Source: Quisquiliibacterium transsilvanicum
GTDB taxonomy: Bacteria > Pseudomonadota > Gammaproteobacteria > Burkholderiales > Burkholderiaceae_E
Length of the DNA stretch: 64,000 nucleotides
Direction: 5' to 3'
NCBI RefSeq assembly: GCF_014202215.1
Contig: NZ_JACHGB010000006.1
Coordinates: 62,001-126,000 of the forward strand
Part shown: one piece after another, positions 7,511 through 17,769 of the stretch
How positions within the stretch are numbered: position 1 is the stretch's first letter
Layout of the letters: the number at the start of each line of letters is the position of its first letter
The notes under the pieces: generated by a model
What the model was told of the DNA's origin: nothing
Seen by the model: the letters and a program-made list of their open reading frames with translations, nothing else
Databases searched by the model: none
Program-made: the position numbers and the translations under genes

Positions 7511-8371
7511 TTACTTGATGTCTTTCCAGTATTCCTTGTTCATCCACCAGGCCAGCACGGTGAAGAACGCGAGGAACAGCAGCACCCAGACGCCCATGCG
7601 GGTGCGGGCCTGAGCGGAAGGATCGGACATGAACGTGATATAGGCCACCAGGTCGGCGACCTCCTCGTCGTAGCGCGCCGCTGACAAGCTTCCACCCTCC
7701 GCCTTGCCCAGAGTCACGGTCGTGCCCTCATGCGGATGGCCGTCGACCTTCTCCTTGACCTCGGTACGGTTGCCGTCGGTGTCGAAGCTGACCACGATCT
7801 TCTGGAAACCGGTGGTGGCGCCGCCCTCGTCCTTGACCGCCTTGATGTCCTCGATGGTGGCGCCGCGGCTGCCCTGCATCTCCCACAGCACGTGCGGCAT
7901 GCCCACGCTCGGGAAGACCGCGTTGTTCCAGCCGATGGGCCGGCTGGCATCGCGGTAGTAGGCGCGCAGGTAGGTGTAGAGCCAGTCGGCGCCGGACCCG
8001 GCGCCTGAAGCACGGGCACGGGCGATCACGGAAAGGTCGGGCGGCTGGGCGCCGAACCAGACCTTGGCATCGACCGGATCCATCGAGATCTTCATGGGCT
8101 CGCCGACCTTGTCGGCGCTGAAGAGCAGGTTCTTCTTGATCTGTTCTTCGGACAGGCCGATGTCCATCAGCCGGTTGTAGCGCATCGAGGACGCGCCGTG
8201 GCAGTTCAGGCAGAAGTTGACGAACAGCTTCGCGCCGTTCTGCAGGGCCGCCTGCTCGGTCAGCTTCCCGGTCGGGAAGTGGTCCAGCGGATAGCCGCCC
8301 GCGGCCGCCTGGGCGACCGAAAGGCCCAGGGCCAGCGGCAGTGCGATGAGGAACTTTTTAAAGGCGTTCAT
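7511..8371 (-). CDS. petC: Cytochrome c1 of the bc1 complex
   Basis: The start at 8371 gives a 286-residue protein with a signal peptide (KKFLIALPLALGLSVAQA) and follows GGGGAG; an upstream in-frame ATG at 8416 would hide that signal. The haem-c site CLNCH is at residues 54-58. The axial Met is probably in the PSVGMPHVLWEM region, and a C-terminal anchor (VWVLLFLAFFTVLAWWM) holds it in the inner membrane. It receives electrons from the Rieske protein and passes them to soluble or membrane cytochrome c. It is the last gene of petA-petB-petC, and its 5' end lies 22 bases before the petB stop codon (overlap avoided). Confidence 0.96.
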   Translation of the reverse strand: MNAFKKFLIALPLALGLSVAQAAAGGYPLDHFPTGKLTEQAALQNGAKLFVNFCLNCHGASSMRYNRLMDIGLSEEQIKKNLLFSADKVGEPMKISMDPVDAKVWFGAQPPDLSVIARARASGAGSGADWLYTYLRAYYRDASRPIGWNNAVFPSVGMPHVLWEMQGSRGATIEDIKAVKDEGGATTGFQKIVVSFDTDGNRTEVKEKVDGHPHEGTTVTLGKAEGGSLSAARYDEEVADLVAYITFMSDPSAQARTRMGVWVLLFLAFFTVLAWWMNKEYWKDIK

Positions 8372-8393
8372 GTTGTTTTCGCTCCCCGTAGCC

Positions 8394-9815
8394 TCAGTGC
8401 GCGGCGAAGGTGACACGGTCGGGCACCGGCTTGAACTTGCCCATCCTGCTCCACCACGGCATCAGCAGGAAGAAGGCGAAGTAGAGCAGCGTGCCGATCT
8501 TGGAGAAGAGGCTGCCGATCGCCGAGGGCGCCAGCACGCCGAAGTATCCGAGCACCAGGAACACGACGACGAACAGGCCGTAGAGCCACTTGTGCCAGTC
8601 CGGCCGATAGCGCAGCGACTTGGCCGGGCTGTTGTCGAACCAGGGCAGGCCGAAGAAGATCATCACCGACGCGCCCATCGCAACCACGCCCCAGAACTTG
8701 GCGTCGATCACCAGGAAGCCGATGATGAGGACGAGGCTGATGGCCGGGCCGATCAGCTTGAACGCTCCGTTGCGCGCTCCCAGCAGCACCAGCACCGCAT
8801 AGAAGATCAGGAAGGGGATCATCCAGAACAGCAGGAAGTCCTCGGTGGTGGCGCGCAGGATCGAGTAGAACGGCGTGAAGTACCAGACGGGCGCGATGTG
8901 CGTCGGCGTCACCAGCGGATTTGCCGGGACGAAGTTGTTGAACTCGAGGAAGTAGCCGCCCATCTCCGGCGCGAAGAAGACCACCGCCGAGAACAGCATC
9001 AGGAACACCGAGACGCCCACGATGTCGTGCACCGTGTAATACGGGTGGAAGGGGATGCCGTCCAGTGGCACGCCGTTGGCGTCCTTCTTCGCCTTGATCT
9101 CGACGCCGTCCGGGTTGTTGGACCCGACTTCGTGCAGGGCGACGATGTGCGCGGCGACCAGCCCGAGCAGCACCAGCGGCACCGCGATGACGTGGAACGA
9201 GAAGAAACGGTTCAGCGTGGCGTCGCTGACCACGTAGTCGCCACGGATCCAGACGGAGAGGTCCGGCCCGATGAAGGGGATCGCGGAGAACAGGTTCACG
9301 ATCACCTGCGCGCCCCAGTAGGACATCTGGCCCCAGGGCAGCAGGTAGCCCATGAAGGCTTCGGCCATCAGGCACAGGAAGATCAGGCAGCCGAAGATCC
9401 AGACGAGCTCGCGCGGCTTGCGGTAGGAGCCGTACATCAGCCCGCGGAACATGTGCAGGTAGACGACCACGAAGAAGGCCGAAGCGCCCGTGGAGTGCAT
9501 GTAGCGGATGAGCCAGCCGTAGGGCACGTCGCGCATGATGTACTCGACGCTGGCGAAGGCCACCGGCACGCCGGCCGCGTTCAGCGAGCCATCCGGCTTG
9601 TAGTGCATCACGAGGAAGATGCCGGTGAGGATCTGGATGACCAGCACCAGCATCGCCAGCGAACCGAAGAAGTACCAGAAATTGAAGTTCTTCGGCGCGT
9701 AGTACTCGGAGAGATGCGCCTTCCAGGTGGAAGTGAGCGGGAACCGGGCGTCCACCCAGTTCATCGTCTTGTCGAGCGCCGACGCGCCCGGCGGCAGTTG
9801 CTTCTCAGCGGCCAT
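8394..9815 (-). CDS. petB: Cytochrome b of the bc1 complex
   Basis: The 473-residue protein has the eight-helix cytochrome b fold. The four haem ligands are visible as His107/His121 and His208/His223, and the GQMSYWGAQV segment of the Qo site is present. The Qo motif reads PVWY at residues 309-312 instead of the PEWY of mitochondria and Alphaproteobacteria; this variant is known in Beta- and Gammaproteobacteria. The protein oxidises ubiquinol at Qo and reduces quinone at Qi in the inner membrane. It is the middle gene of the petABC operon. Confidence 0.97.
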   Translation of the reverse strand: MAAEKQLPPGASALDKTMNWVDARFPLTSTWKAHLSEYYAPKNFNFWYFFGSLAMLVLVIQILTGIFLVMHYKPDGSLNAAGVPVAFASVEYIMRDVPYGWLIRYMHSTGASAFFVVVYLHMFRGLMYGSYRKPRELVWIFGCLIFLCLMAEAFMGYLLPWGQMSYWGAQVIVNLFSAIPFIGPDLSVWIRGDYVVSDATLNRFFSFHVIAVPLVLLGLVAAHIVALHEVGSNNPDGVEIKAKKDANGVPLDGIPFHPYYTVHDIVGVSVFLMLFSAVVFFAPEMGGYFLEFNNFVPANPLVTPTHIAPVWYFTPFYSILRATTEDFLLFWMIPFLIFYAVLVLLGARNGAFKLIGPAISLVLIIGFLVIDAKFWGVVAMGASVMIFFGLPWFDNSPAKSLRYRPDWHKWLYGLFVVVFLVLGYFGVLAPSAIGSLFSKIGTLLYFAFFLLMPWWSRMGKFKPVPDRVTFAAH

Positions 9816-9850
9816 GTCGTGTTCCCTTTCCTGTTCTCGCAGGGCTGCCG

Positions 9851-10456
9851 TCAGGCGGCCTTTTCTTCGCCGATCAGCAACGTCGTTTCCGACAGGTAGT
9901 AGTGCGGCGGCACTTCCAGGTTGTCAGGCGCGGGCATGTTCGCGTAGACGCGACCCGAGAGATCGAAGAGCGAGCCGTGGCAGGGGCACAGGAAGCCTCC
10001 CTGCCAGTCGTCCGGCAGCGAGGGCTGCGGGCCGGGCGTGAGCTTGTCGGTGGGCGAGCAGCCGAGGTGCGTGCAGATGCCGACCACCACCAGGTACTCT
10101 TCCTTGATGGCGCGGGCTGCGTTGCGCGCGTATTCCGGCGTGGGATATTCGCCCGCGCGGTTGGAGTCGGGGTCGGCCAGCTTGGGCGTCATCGAGGGCA
10201 GCGCGGCGAGCATCTCGGGCGTGCGGCGCAGGATCCAGACCGGCTTGCCGCGCCATTCGACGCGCTTCATTTCGCCGGGGGCAAGGGCGCCGATGTCGAC
10301 CTCGACCGGCGCGCCGGCAGCGAGCGCGCGCTCGGACGGCCTGAGGCTCTTCAGGAAAGGCCAGGCGACCGCAGCACCGCCGACCGCGCCGGCGGTGCAG
10401 GTTGCGAGTACGGCGTTGCGCCGGGAAGGATCGGCGGGAAGGATGGAGTCGCTCAT
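9851..10456 (-). CDS. petA: Rieske iron-sulfur subunit of the bc1 complex
   Basis: The start at 10456 (MSDSILPADPSRRN) follows GGGAAAG; a longer frame to 10513 lacks family similarity. The 201-residue protein has a twin-arginine signal anchor (SRRNAVLATCTAGAVGG), then the Rieske domain with the 2Fe-2S ligands and disulfide cysteines in CTHLGC (128-133) and CPCHGS (157-162). It shuttles electrons from ubiquinol to cytochrome c1 in the periplasm. Folded Rieske proteins are exported by Tat, whose genes tatABC lie at 13.3-14.9 kb of this window. It is the first gene of petABC. Confidence 0.96.
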   Translation of the reverse strand: MSDSILPADPSRRNAVLATCTAGAVGGAAVAWPFLKSLRPSERALAAGAPVEVDIGALAPGEMKRVEWRGKPVWILRRTPEMLAALPSMTPKLADPDSNRAGEYPTPEYARNAARAIKEEYLVVVGICTHLGCSPTDKLTPGPQPSLPDDWQGGFLCPCHGSLFDLSGRVYANMPAPDNLEVPPHYYLSETTLLIGEEKAA

Positions 10457-10673
10457 GAGGCTTTCCCTGAAGGTCGACGTGTCTTGTAAGTTCTGGCGTG
10501 CCGCTTTGGCCAACTATCCATTTTAGCTTATAGCCCTGCGCAAAGGAAAACCCCTCGTCGCCGACCCGCGTGCGATAACCTCGGGGGTGCCGAGTGCAGG
10601 CTCTCGACGCGATGCGCATTCCGCCCACGCGGCCAGCGCCGGCACGAACGACAACAAAGGGAGTGGTTACACC
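10457..10673. promoter_or_regulatory. Divergent promoter region of petABC and mscL
   Basis: This 217-base gap separates two divergent transcription units. An AT-rich patch near 10510-10540 contains minus-strand TATAAG and TAAAAT sequences usable as -10 elements for petA. I could not choose a single -35/-10 pair. A weak GGGAG ribosome site precedes the mscL ATG. Confidence 0.35.
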
Positions 10674-11114
10674 ATGGGAATGATGAGCGAATTCAAGACC
10701 TTCGCGATGAAGGGCAACGTGATGGACCTCGCCGTCGGCGTGATCATCGGCGGCGCCTTCGGCAAGATCGTCGACTCGATGGTCGGTGATGTGATCATGC
10801 CGGTGATTTCGGCACTTCTGGGCGGCCAGCTCGACTTCAGCAGTTTCCTGGTTCCGCTGGGCGCCGTGCCCGAGGGCACGGCGATGACCCTGGACGCACT
10901 GAAGAAGGCCGGCGTGCCGGTGTTCGCCTACGGCAACTTCATCACCATCCTGATCAACTTCATCATCCTCGCGTTCATCATCTTCATGATGATCAAGATG
11001 ATGAACCGCTGGAAGCAGGCCGAGCCCGCCGCCCCGGAGGCGCCGCCCGCGCCGTCGGCCAGCGAGGTGCTGCTTGCCGAGATCCGCGACGAGCTGAAGA
11101 AGCGCACGGCCTGA
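10674..11114 (+). CDS. mscL: Large-conductance mechanosensitive channel MscL
   Basis: The ATG at 10674 follows GGGAG and gives a 146-residue protein that begins as the family does ([22 protein letters not shown]). Two membrane helices follow: TM1 with the small-residue pore stretch [13 protein letters not shown], and TM2 in [23 protein letters not shown], shown in part ([14 protein letters not shown]). A Pro/Ala-rich linker and a C-terminal helix ([13 protein letters not shown]) form the cytoplasmic bundle. The homopentameric channel releases solutes on osmotic downshock. It is monocistronic here and convergent with the Nif3-family gene. Confidence 0.96.
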   Translation: MGMMSEFKTFAMKGNVMDLAVGVIIGGAFGKIVDSMVGDVIMPVISALLGGQLDFSSFLVPLGAVPEGTAMTLDALKKAGVPVFAYGNFITILINFIILAFIIFMMIKMMNRWKQAEPAAPEAPPAPSASEVLLAEIRDELKKRTA

Positions 11115-11120
11115 CGCCGC

Positions 11121-11185
11121 GCAACGCCCGCGCGCAACGCCCGCGCGCGGGACGGCGGCCCCCTGCAGGCGGCCCCTGCAGGCGG
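11121..11185. repeat. Two short tandem duplications between convergent genes
   Basis: GCAACGCCCGCGC occurs twice in tandem (11121-11133, 11134-11146), then CCCCTGCAGGCGG twice in tandem (11160-11172, 11173-11185). Both are 13 bp and exact. They lie between the mscL and Nif3-family stops and look like slippage products; a role in termination is possible but not shown. Confidence 0.75.
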
Positions 11186-11220
11186 CGCTGTGGCCGCCGC
11201 ACCAATGCCTGCGCGGCCCC

Positions 11221-11958
11221 TCAGACCGGGTTCGGGTCGTCGACGAACAGATGATCGATCGCGAACTCGGCCGCCAGGCGCTCGCCAAGCGCCTGCACGC
11301 CGAAACGCTCGGTGGCGTGGTGGCCGGCTGACAGGTACAGGACCCCCGCCTCGCGGGCGACGTGGGTGGTCCGCTCCGAGATCTCTCCGCTGATGAAGGC
11401 GTCCGCGCCCTCGGCCACCGCCTGCTCGAGCATGTCCTGCGCGGCGCCGGTGCACCAGGCAACACGCCGGATCGCCGGCGGCGGCGCGCCGACGCCGAGC
11501 GGCCGCCGCCCCAGCCGCCGCGAGACGTGCGCGGCCAGCGCACCGGGGGCCAGCGGCCTGGGCAGATCGTGCCAGCAGCCCAGGCCCTCCTCGCCGAAGC
11601 GCCCGTCGACCGTCCAGCCGAGCACTCGCGCGAGTTGCGCGTTGTTGCCGAGCTCCGGGTGCACGTCCAGCGGCAGGTGGTAGGCGAACAGATGCAGTCC
11701 GTGCTCCAGCAGCAGGGCGATCCGGCGCCGCCGGGCGCCCAGCAGCCGGGGGTCCTCGCCGCGCCAGAAGTAGCCGTGATGCACGAGGATCGCCTGCGCA
11801 TCGCGCTCGATCGCCGCCCGGATCAGCGCCTCGCTCGCGGTGACGCCGCTCACCAGCCGGCGCACCGGCCCCTCGCCTTCCACCTGCAGGCCGTTTGGGC
11901 AATAATCCTTGAACCTGGCCGCCGACAGGAGCGCTTGCGCGAAGGCAGCGATCTCCAT
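11221..11958 (-). CDS. Nif3-family dinuclear metal-binding protein
   Basis: The start at 11958 gives 245 residues, the family length. It carries the metal-site motifs: VHHGYFW (two His), HLPLDVHPELGNNAQLA and, near the end, SAGHHATERFGVQALGE. Family members bind two metal ions in a toroidal hexamer; some are annotated as GTP cyclohydrolase 1 type 2, but the cellular role is unproven. The ATG lies inside a CCATGG palindrome that also contains a possible plus-strand ATG for the divergent protease gene, so the two 5' ends abut or overlap. Confidence 0.9.
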   Translation of the reverse strand: MEIAAFAQALLSAARFKDYCPNGLQVEGEGPVRRLVSGVTASEALIRAAIERDAQAILVHHGYFWRGEDPRLLGARRRRIALLLEHGLHLFAYHLPLDVHPELGNNAQLARVLGWTVDGRFGEEGLGCWHDLPRPLAPGALAAHVSRRLGRRPLGVGAPPPAIRRVAWCTGAAQDMLEQAVAEGADAFISGEISERTTHVAREAGVLYLSAGHHATERFGVQALGERLAAEFAIDHLFVDDPNPV

Positions 11959-11995
11959 GGCCCCGACCCCCTCTCCCGCTCCCCCGAGTCTTCCC

Positions 11996-13186
<1,191 letters not shown>

Positions 13187-13194
13187 CGCTGCCT

Positions 13195-13220
13195 GGCCGA
13201 CAGGCGGCCCCGCGTCGGCC
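13195..13220. terminator. Possible stem-loop between convergent protease and tatC genes
   Basis: GGCCGAC at 13195-13201 and GTCGGCC at 13214-13220 form a 7-bp inverted repeat with a 12-base loop in the gap between the two convergent genes. There is no T-tract. Confidence 0.3.
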
Positions 13221-13276
13221 GCGTTGCCGCCGCCTGCGGCCCGGTCGGCTTCAGCGGCCCGGCCGGCCGTCGCTGC

Positions 13277-14104
13277 TCAGCTGCCGCGCTCGGTCGGCGC
13301 GGTTTCGGTGGATGCCTGGGGCTCCGCAGCGTCCTCGTCGGGCGCGCGGCTGTGCGCCTTGATGAAGCGCGCCATGAAGATTCCAAGCTCGTAGAGCAGG
13401 ATCAGCGGCACCGCCAGCATGAACTGGCTGACCACGTCCGGCGGCGTGAGCACTGCCGCGACGACGAAGGCGCCCACCACCACGTAGCGACGCGCGTCCT
13501 TCAGCTGCTGGACGCTCACCATGCCCAGCTTCACCAGCAGCATCTCCACCACCGGAACCTCGAAGGTGAGCCCGAAACCGAAGAAGATGGCGAGGGTGAA
13601 GTCCCAGTACTTCTGCAGGTCCTGGAGCACGTCGGCGCCGGTCTGAGACGCGAACGAATAGAAGAACTTGTAGGCGGCAGGCAGCACGAACAGGTAGGCG
13701 AAGCCGATTCCCACCACGAGGAAGAACACGCTGGAGACGATCAGCGGCACCGCGAACTTCTTCTCGTGCTCGTACAGCCCAGGCGCCACGAAAGCCCAGG
13801 CCTGGTAGAGCACCCAGGGCAGGCTGAACAGCAGTGCCGTGAGGAAGGCCACCTTGGTGAGGGTGAAGAAGGCGCCGGCCTGGTCCGTGAAGATCGGCCT
13901 GGTTCCCGGCGGCAGCGACTGGTACAGCGGCAGCGACAGGAACTTCATGATGTCGCCGGAAAAGTAGAAGCAGACGGCGAACAGCGCCAGCACCACCAGC
14001 AGCGACCTGATGACCCGGTCGCGCAGCTCGACCAGGTGGGAGACGAAACTTTCTTCCTGGGGCATGGCTTCGCCGGCGGTGGGGGGGCGACGAGACAGCC
14101 GCAT
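13277..14104 (-). CDS. tatC: Twin-arginine translocase subunit TatC
   Basis: The 275-residue polytopic protein contains six membrane segments and the conserved TatC start ESFVSHLVELRDRVIRSL, the substrate-signal binding region. Typical segments FTLTKVAFLTALLFSLPW and LTFEVPVVEMLLVKLG are present. Its first ATG overlaps the tatB stop by one base (TGATG), supporting this start, although MPQEESF 13 codons later is possible. With TatA and TatB it exports folded proteins with twin-arginine signals; the Rieske protein in this window is a likely client. It is the last gene of the long minus-strand array. Confidence 0.96.
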   Translation of the reverse strand: MRLSRRPPTAGEAMPQEESFVSHLVELRDRVIRSLLVVLALFAVCFYFSGDIMKFLSLPLYQSLPPGTRPIFTDQAGAFFTLTKVAFLTALLFSLPWVLYQAWAFVAPGLYEHEKKFAVPLIVSSVFFLVVGIGFAYLFVLPAAYKFFYSFASQTGADVLQDLQKYWDFTLAIFFGFGLTFEVPVVEMLLVKLGMVSVQQLKDARRYVVVGAFVVAAVLTPPDVVSQFMLAVPLILLYELGIFMARFIKAHSRAPDEDAAEPQASTETAPTERGS

Positions 14105-14535
14105 CAGGGGCGCTTCGGCCGCTTCTGCCCGAGGGCGCGGGCGCGCTCCTGGCGGCGATCGGCGATCTTCTGGCGGGCACGGCGCGCCGCATAGACGCGG
14201 TCCCAGTCGGTGGCGGGTTCGGCCGATGCGCCCTGCCCGCTACCGCCCTCGACAGAGGAGGCGATCGAGTCGAATTCGCTGCGGGCTTCGGACACGCTCG
14301 ACCGGAACGAATCCTCGATGCCGGAAGCCGCGTCCTTCATCTCGCCCTGGAGCTTGCGCAGCTCCTCGAGCTCCATCTGGCGGCTGATGTCTGACTTGAC
14401 GTCGCTGACGTAGCGCTGGAGCTTGCCCAGCCACTGCCCCAGCTGCCTGGCGACCTTCGGGAGCCGTTCAGGCCCCAGCACCACCAGGCCCACCACGGCG
14501 ATGATCGCCATCTCGGAGAAGCCGATATCGAACAT
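14104..14535 (-). CDS. tatB: Twin-arginine translocase subunit TatB
   Basis: The 143-residue protein begins MFDIGFSEMAIIAVVGLVVLGPERLP: a membrane helix with the conserved Glu8 and the GPERLP hinge typical of TatB, followed by an amphipathic helix and a charged, mostly helical tail (shown start: MFDIGFSEMAI). TatB forms the signal-receptor complex with TatC. The stop overlaps the tatC start. Confidence 0.95.
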   Translation of the reverse strand: MFDIGFSEMAIIAVVGLVVLGPERLPKVARQLGQWLGKLQRYVSDVKSDISRQMELEELRKLQGEMKDAASGIEDSFRSSVSEARSEFDSIASSVEGGSGQGASAEPATDWDRVYAARRARQKIADRRQERARALGQKRPKRP

Positions 14536-14648
14536 GCGATTGGAATTGACGAAGACCGGAAAGCGGCGGCGATGGCGCTAGCGCGCCACGGCCAGCCGCG
14601 CCCGACGCGGGTGCAGGGCTGCAGCCGCGCGGCCGCCGCGGGGGCAGA

Positions 14649-14864
14649 TCAGGTCTTTTCCTTGGCTTCGACGTCGATGGTCTTGGCCTTGTTGGCCGAC
14701 TTGTCGCCATCCACCTGTTCGGAACCGGCCTCCTTGATGCCTTCCTTGAAGCCCTTGACTGCGCCGCCGAGGTCGGACCCCAGGTTGCGCAGCTTCTTGG
14801 TTCCGAACACCAGCAAGACGACGGCCAGCACGATCAGCCAGTGCCAGATGCTCAACGATCCCAT
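14649..14864 (-). CDS. tatA: Twin-arginine translocase subunit TatA
   Basis: The 71-residue protein has the TatA pattern: a short N-terminal membrane helix ([15 protein letters not shown]), the [10 protein letters not shown] hinge and an amphipathic helix ([15 protein letters not shown]), then a polar tail. It forms the variable-size pore that admits folded cargo. It is first of tatABC and lies 113 bases before tatB and 73 bases after the HIT gene. Confidence 0.96.
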   Translation of the reverse strand: MGSLSIWHWLIVLAVVLLVFGTKKLRNLGSDLGGAVKGFKEGIKEAGSEQVDGDKSANKAKTIDVEAKEKT

Positions 14865-14937
14865 GATTCGCTCCTGATGACTGTTGCTTCGGGGAATGCG
14901 CCGCGACGCGGTCGCCGGCTGCCTGCCGGCGGGGCGA

Positions 14938-15300
14938 TCACCGGCGGTTCATGCCCGAGCCTAGCGGCTCCGGGCCCCCGAGGACATGGATGTGAAGATG
15001 ATACACCTCCTGCCGGCCCACCCTTCCGTTGTTCACGACCAAGCGGAAACCGTCGGAAGACCCCTGCTCGCGCGCCAGCCGCCCGGTGAGCGCCATCATC
15101 CGGCCCAGCAAGGCCTCGTGCCCGGGCCCCGCGTCGTAGAGATTGTCGACGTGCGCCTTGGGCACGACGAGGAAGTGCACCGGCGCGGACGGATGGATGT
15201 CGTGGAAGGCGAGAATTTCGTCGTCCTCGTAGACCTTGCGGCTGGGGATCTCGCCACGCGCGATCCGGCAGAATAGGCAATCGGGCTTGTGTGTCGTCAT
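14938..15300 (-). CDS. HIT-domain nucleotide-binding protein (HinT-like)
   Basis: The start at 15300 follows CCGGAG and gives 120 residues, the size of HinT. The N-terminal [12 protein letters not shown] and the histidine triad HLHIHVLGG (about residues 100-108) are present. HinT-like enzymes hydrolyse nucleoside phosphoramidates and adenylated lysine; the cellular role is unsettled. Its place between hisE and tatA is common in Betaproteobacteria. A longer in-frame ORF upstream overlaps hisE and is not believed. Confidence 0.94.
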   Translation of the reverse strand: MTTHKPDCLFCRIARGEIPSRKVYEDDEILAFHDIHPSAPVHFLVVPKAHVDNLYDAGPGHEALLGRMMALTGRLAREQGSSDGFRLVVNNGRVGRQEVYHLHIHVLGGPEPLGSGMNRR

Positions 15301-15352
15301 GCTCCGGAGCCTTGGGCGGGCTTGTGATGTTGACCGATGACAGGCGGCGCCC

Positions 15353-15706
15353 TCAGCGCGCGGCCCGGGATGCCTTCTCGTCGAGCCCGGAGAGCCCCTC
15401 GCGCCGCTCGAGTTCGGCAAGCACGTCGGCAGGCCGCAGATCGTAGTGGGCCAGCATGACGAGGCAGTGAAACCACAGGTCCGCGGTCTCTGCAACGATG
15501 CGCTCGCGCGCGCCGTCCTTGGCTGCCATCACGGTCTCGGTCGCCTCTTCCCCGATCTTCTTGAGGATGCCATCCGGCGCCTTCGAGAACAGCCGCGCGA
15601 CGTAGGAGCGGTCCGGGTCGCCGCCACGGCGCGACTCGATGAGCTCGGCCAGACGCGCGAGGGTGTCGTTCCCCGGGCGTCCCGGCGGATTGGGTGCTTC
15701 AGACAT
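15353..15706 (-). CDS. hisE: Phosphoribosyl-ATP pyrophosphatase
   Basis: HisE removes pyrophosphate from phosphoribosyl-ATP, the second step of histidine synthesis. The 117-residue protein shows the helical core [21 protein letters not shown], seen in part as [13 protein letters not shown], and the metal-binding [17 protein letters not shown] and [14 protein letters not shown] motifs. The ATG at 15706 is preferred because GGA lies seven bases before it; ATG 15712 is two codons upstream with the GGAA touching it. The start overlaps the end of hisI by eight bases. hisE and hisI are separate genes here, unlike the fused hisIE of enterics. Confidence 0.94.
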   Translation of the reverse strand: MSEAPNPPGRPGNDTLARLAELIESRRGGDPDRSYVARLFSKAPDGILKKIGEEATETVMAAKDGARERIVAETADLWFHCLVMLAHYDLRPADVLAELERREGLSGLDEKASRAAR

Positions 15707-16151
15707 CTGCATTTCCGTTGGTAGGCCCGGCGTGCGGATCCTTGCGATAAATTGCCTGCGGGTCGCGCAGCACCGGGTCGACCGCCACCCAGCGGCCGTC
15801 CTCCAGCCGGCTGAAGAAGCAGGAATGCCGCCCGGTGTGGCAGGCGATTCCCCCCTGCTGCTCGACCTCGAGCAGGACGACGTCGCCGTCGCAGTCGAGC
15901 CGGATCTCGCGCACCTTCTGGAAGTGCCCCGACTCCTCGCCCTTGCGCCAGAGCCGTCCGCGGGAGCGGGACCAGTAGACCGCGCGCCCGGTGGCTGCGG
16001 TCTCGGCGAGCGCCTCACGGTTCATCCAGGCGACCATCAGGATGCGCTGCGAGCCGGTTTCCTGGGCGATCGCGGGCACCAGCCCGGCATCGTCCCAGCG
16101 GATTTCGTCGAGCCAGGCACCGGACAGGTTGCCTGGGGCGGGCGCGCTCAT
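15699..16151 (-). CDS. hisI: Phosphoribosyl-AMP cyclohydrolase
   Basis: HisI opens the purine ring of phosphoribosyl-AMP (third step). The 150-residue protein shows the metal-binding motifs [12 protein letters not shown] and [10 protein letters not shown] and the substrate block [20 protein letters not shown] (in part: [14 protein letters not shown]). The ATG overlaps the hisF stop by four bases (ATGA). A longer frame reading into hisF is a shadow. Confidence 0.95.
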   Translation of the reverse strand: MSAPAPGNLSGAWLDEIRWDDAGLVPAIAQETGSQRILMVAWMNREALAETAATGRAVYWSRSRGRLWRKGEESGHFQKVREIRLDCDGDVVLLEVEQQGGIACHTGRHSCFFSRLEDGRWVAVDPVLRDPQAIYRKDPHAGPTNGNADV

Positions 16152-16921
16152 CCGAGCGGCTCCTCCAGGCGCACCGCGATGCCCTGCGCGGCCATGAAGG
16201 CCTTGGCCTCGCGCACGGTGAACTCGCCGAAATGGAAGATGCTCGCCGCGAGTACCGCGTCGGCCCGGCCGAGGGTGACGCCGTCGGCAAGGTGCTGCAG
16301 GGTGCCGACTCCGCCGGAGGCGATCACCGGAATGCCGACCGCGTCCGAAACAGCGCGGGTGAGCTCGAGGTCGAAACCCTGGCGGGTGCCGTCGCGATCC
16401 ATGCTGGTGAGCAGGATCTCGCCCGCACCGAGTCGCTCGACCTCGACGGCCCACTCGACCGCATCGCGCCCGGTGGTCTTGCGCCCGCCATGGGTGTAGA
16501 CCTCCCAGCGTCCGTCGGCGGCGCGCTTGGCGTCGATGGCGACCACGATGCACTGCGCGCCGTAGCGCGAGGACGCATCGGCGACCAGCTGCGGATTCTG
16601 CAGCGCCGCGGTGTTTACCGAGATCTTGTCGGCGCCGGCGTTGAGCAGCCGGCGGACGTCGTCGACGGTGCGCACGCCTCCGCCGACCGTCAGCGGAATG
16701 AACACCTCCTCGGCGACCGCCTCGATCACGTGCAGGATGATGTCGCGCTGGTCGCTGGAGGCCGTGATGTCGAGGAAGGTGAGCTCGTCGGCGCCCTGCT
16801 CGTCGTAGCGGCGTGCGATCTCGACCGGATCGCCGGCATCGCGCAGCTCGACGAAGTTCACGCCCTTGACGACCCGCCCCGCGGTGACGTCCAGGCAGGG
16901 AATGATGCGCTTGGTCAGCAC
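16148..16921 (-). CDS. hisF: Imidazole glycerol phosphate synthase, cyclase subunit
   Basis: HisF is the beta/alpha-barrel half of imidazole glycerol phosphate synthase, closing the imidazole ring with ammonia from HisH. The 257-residue protein starts [20 protein letters not shown], with the first catalytic Asp in CLDV and the second in VAIDAKR. The phosphate-binding GGGVRTVDD and SGGVGTLQ loops are also present. The gene overlaps hisI and lies four bases after hisA. Confidence 0.97.
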   Translation of the reverse strand: MLTKRIIPCLDVTAGRVVKGVNFVELRDAGDPVEIARRYDEQGADELTFLDITASSDQRDIILHVIEAVAEEVFIPLTVGGGVRTVDDVRRLLNAGADKISVNTAALQNPQLVADASSRYGAQCIVVAIDAKRAADGRWEVYTHGGRKTTGRDAVEWAVEVERLGAGEILLTSMDRDGTRQGFDLELTRAVSDAVGIPVIASGGVGTLQHLADGVTLGRADAVLAASIFHFGEFTVREAKAFMAAQGIAVRLEEPLG

Positions 16922-16925
16922 GGCG

Positions 16926-17672
16926 TCAGGAGGCCCCGTTGAGATCGTCGGCGCGCTGCTGAGCGAGGCGGAAGTCGAGCTTGCCCTCGTAGAGCGCCCG
17001 GCCCAGGATGGCCCCCTCCACGCCCTCGTCCTCGACCGCGCAGAGCTTCTCGACGTCGTCGATGCTCGCCAGGCCGCCCGAGGCGAACACCGGCACGCGC
17101 AACTCGCGCGCCAGGCGCACCGTGGCCTCGATGTTCACGCCGGTCAGCATGCCGTCGCGGCCGATGTCGGTGTAGATGACCGCCTCGACGCCGTAGCTCT
17201 CGAATTTCTTGGCGAGGTCGAGCACGTCGTGGCCGGTGAGCTTGCTCCAGCCGTCGGTGGCGACCTTGCCGTCCTTGGCGTCGAGACCGACGATGATCTG
17301 GCCGGGGAAGGCGCCGCAGGCGTCATGCAGGAAGCCCGGATTCTTGACCGCCGCGGTGCCGATGATCACGTAGCCGATGCCGTCATCGAGGTAGCGCTCG
17401 ATGGTGTCGAGGTCGCGGATGCCGCCGCCGAGCTGCACGGGGACGCGCGCGCCGACCGCGTCGACGATCGCGCGGATTGCCGCCTCGTTCTTCGGCTTGC
17501 CGGCAATGGCGCCGTTCAGGTCGACCAGGTGGAGGCGGCGGGCGCCCTGCTCGACCCAGCGAACAGCCATCTCGGCAGGGTCTTCGGAGAACACGGTCTC
17601 GTCGTTCATGTCGCCCTGGCGCAGGCGGACGCAACGGCCATCCTTCAGGTCGATCGCGGGAATCAGCAGCAT
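16926..17672 (-). CDS. hisA: ProFAR isomerase
   Basis: HisA is the barrel isomerase acting before HisF/HisH. The start [20 protein letters not shown] at 17672 gives 248 residues; the catalytic Asp in AIDLKDG and the second in VGLDAKDG are seen, with phosphate-binding motifs LGGGIRD and FASGGLAS. A 97-base gap separates it from hisH, the largest gap inside this his cluster. Confidence 0.97.
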   Translation of the reverse strand: MLLIPAIDLKDGRCVRLRQGDMNDETVFSEDPAEMAVRWVEQGARRLHLVDLNGAIAGKPKNEAAIRAIVDAVGARVPVQLGGGIRDLDTIERYLDDGIGYVIIGTAAVKNPGFLHDACGAFPGQIIVGLDAKDGKVATDGWSKLTGHDVLDLAKKFESYGVEAVIYTDIGRDGMLTGVNIEATVRLARELRVPVFASGGLASIDDVEKLCAVEDEGVEGAILGRALYEGKLDFRLAQQRADDLNGAS

Positions 17673-17769
17673 GTCTGGGGGTATCGGGGGACTGGCGATG
17701 CGCGGCCCGGAGGAGCCGCGCGGGTTGAGAGCCTCAGGGAGGTCCGGGCGGTTCGCGAAAAGCGGGACG

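Noticed and set aside
8346-9899. A 517-codon plus-strand frame opposite petB
   Set aside because: Antisense shadow of cytochrome b; low-complexity charged product, no ribosome site.
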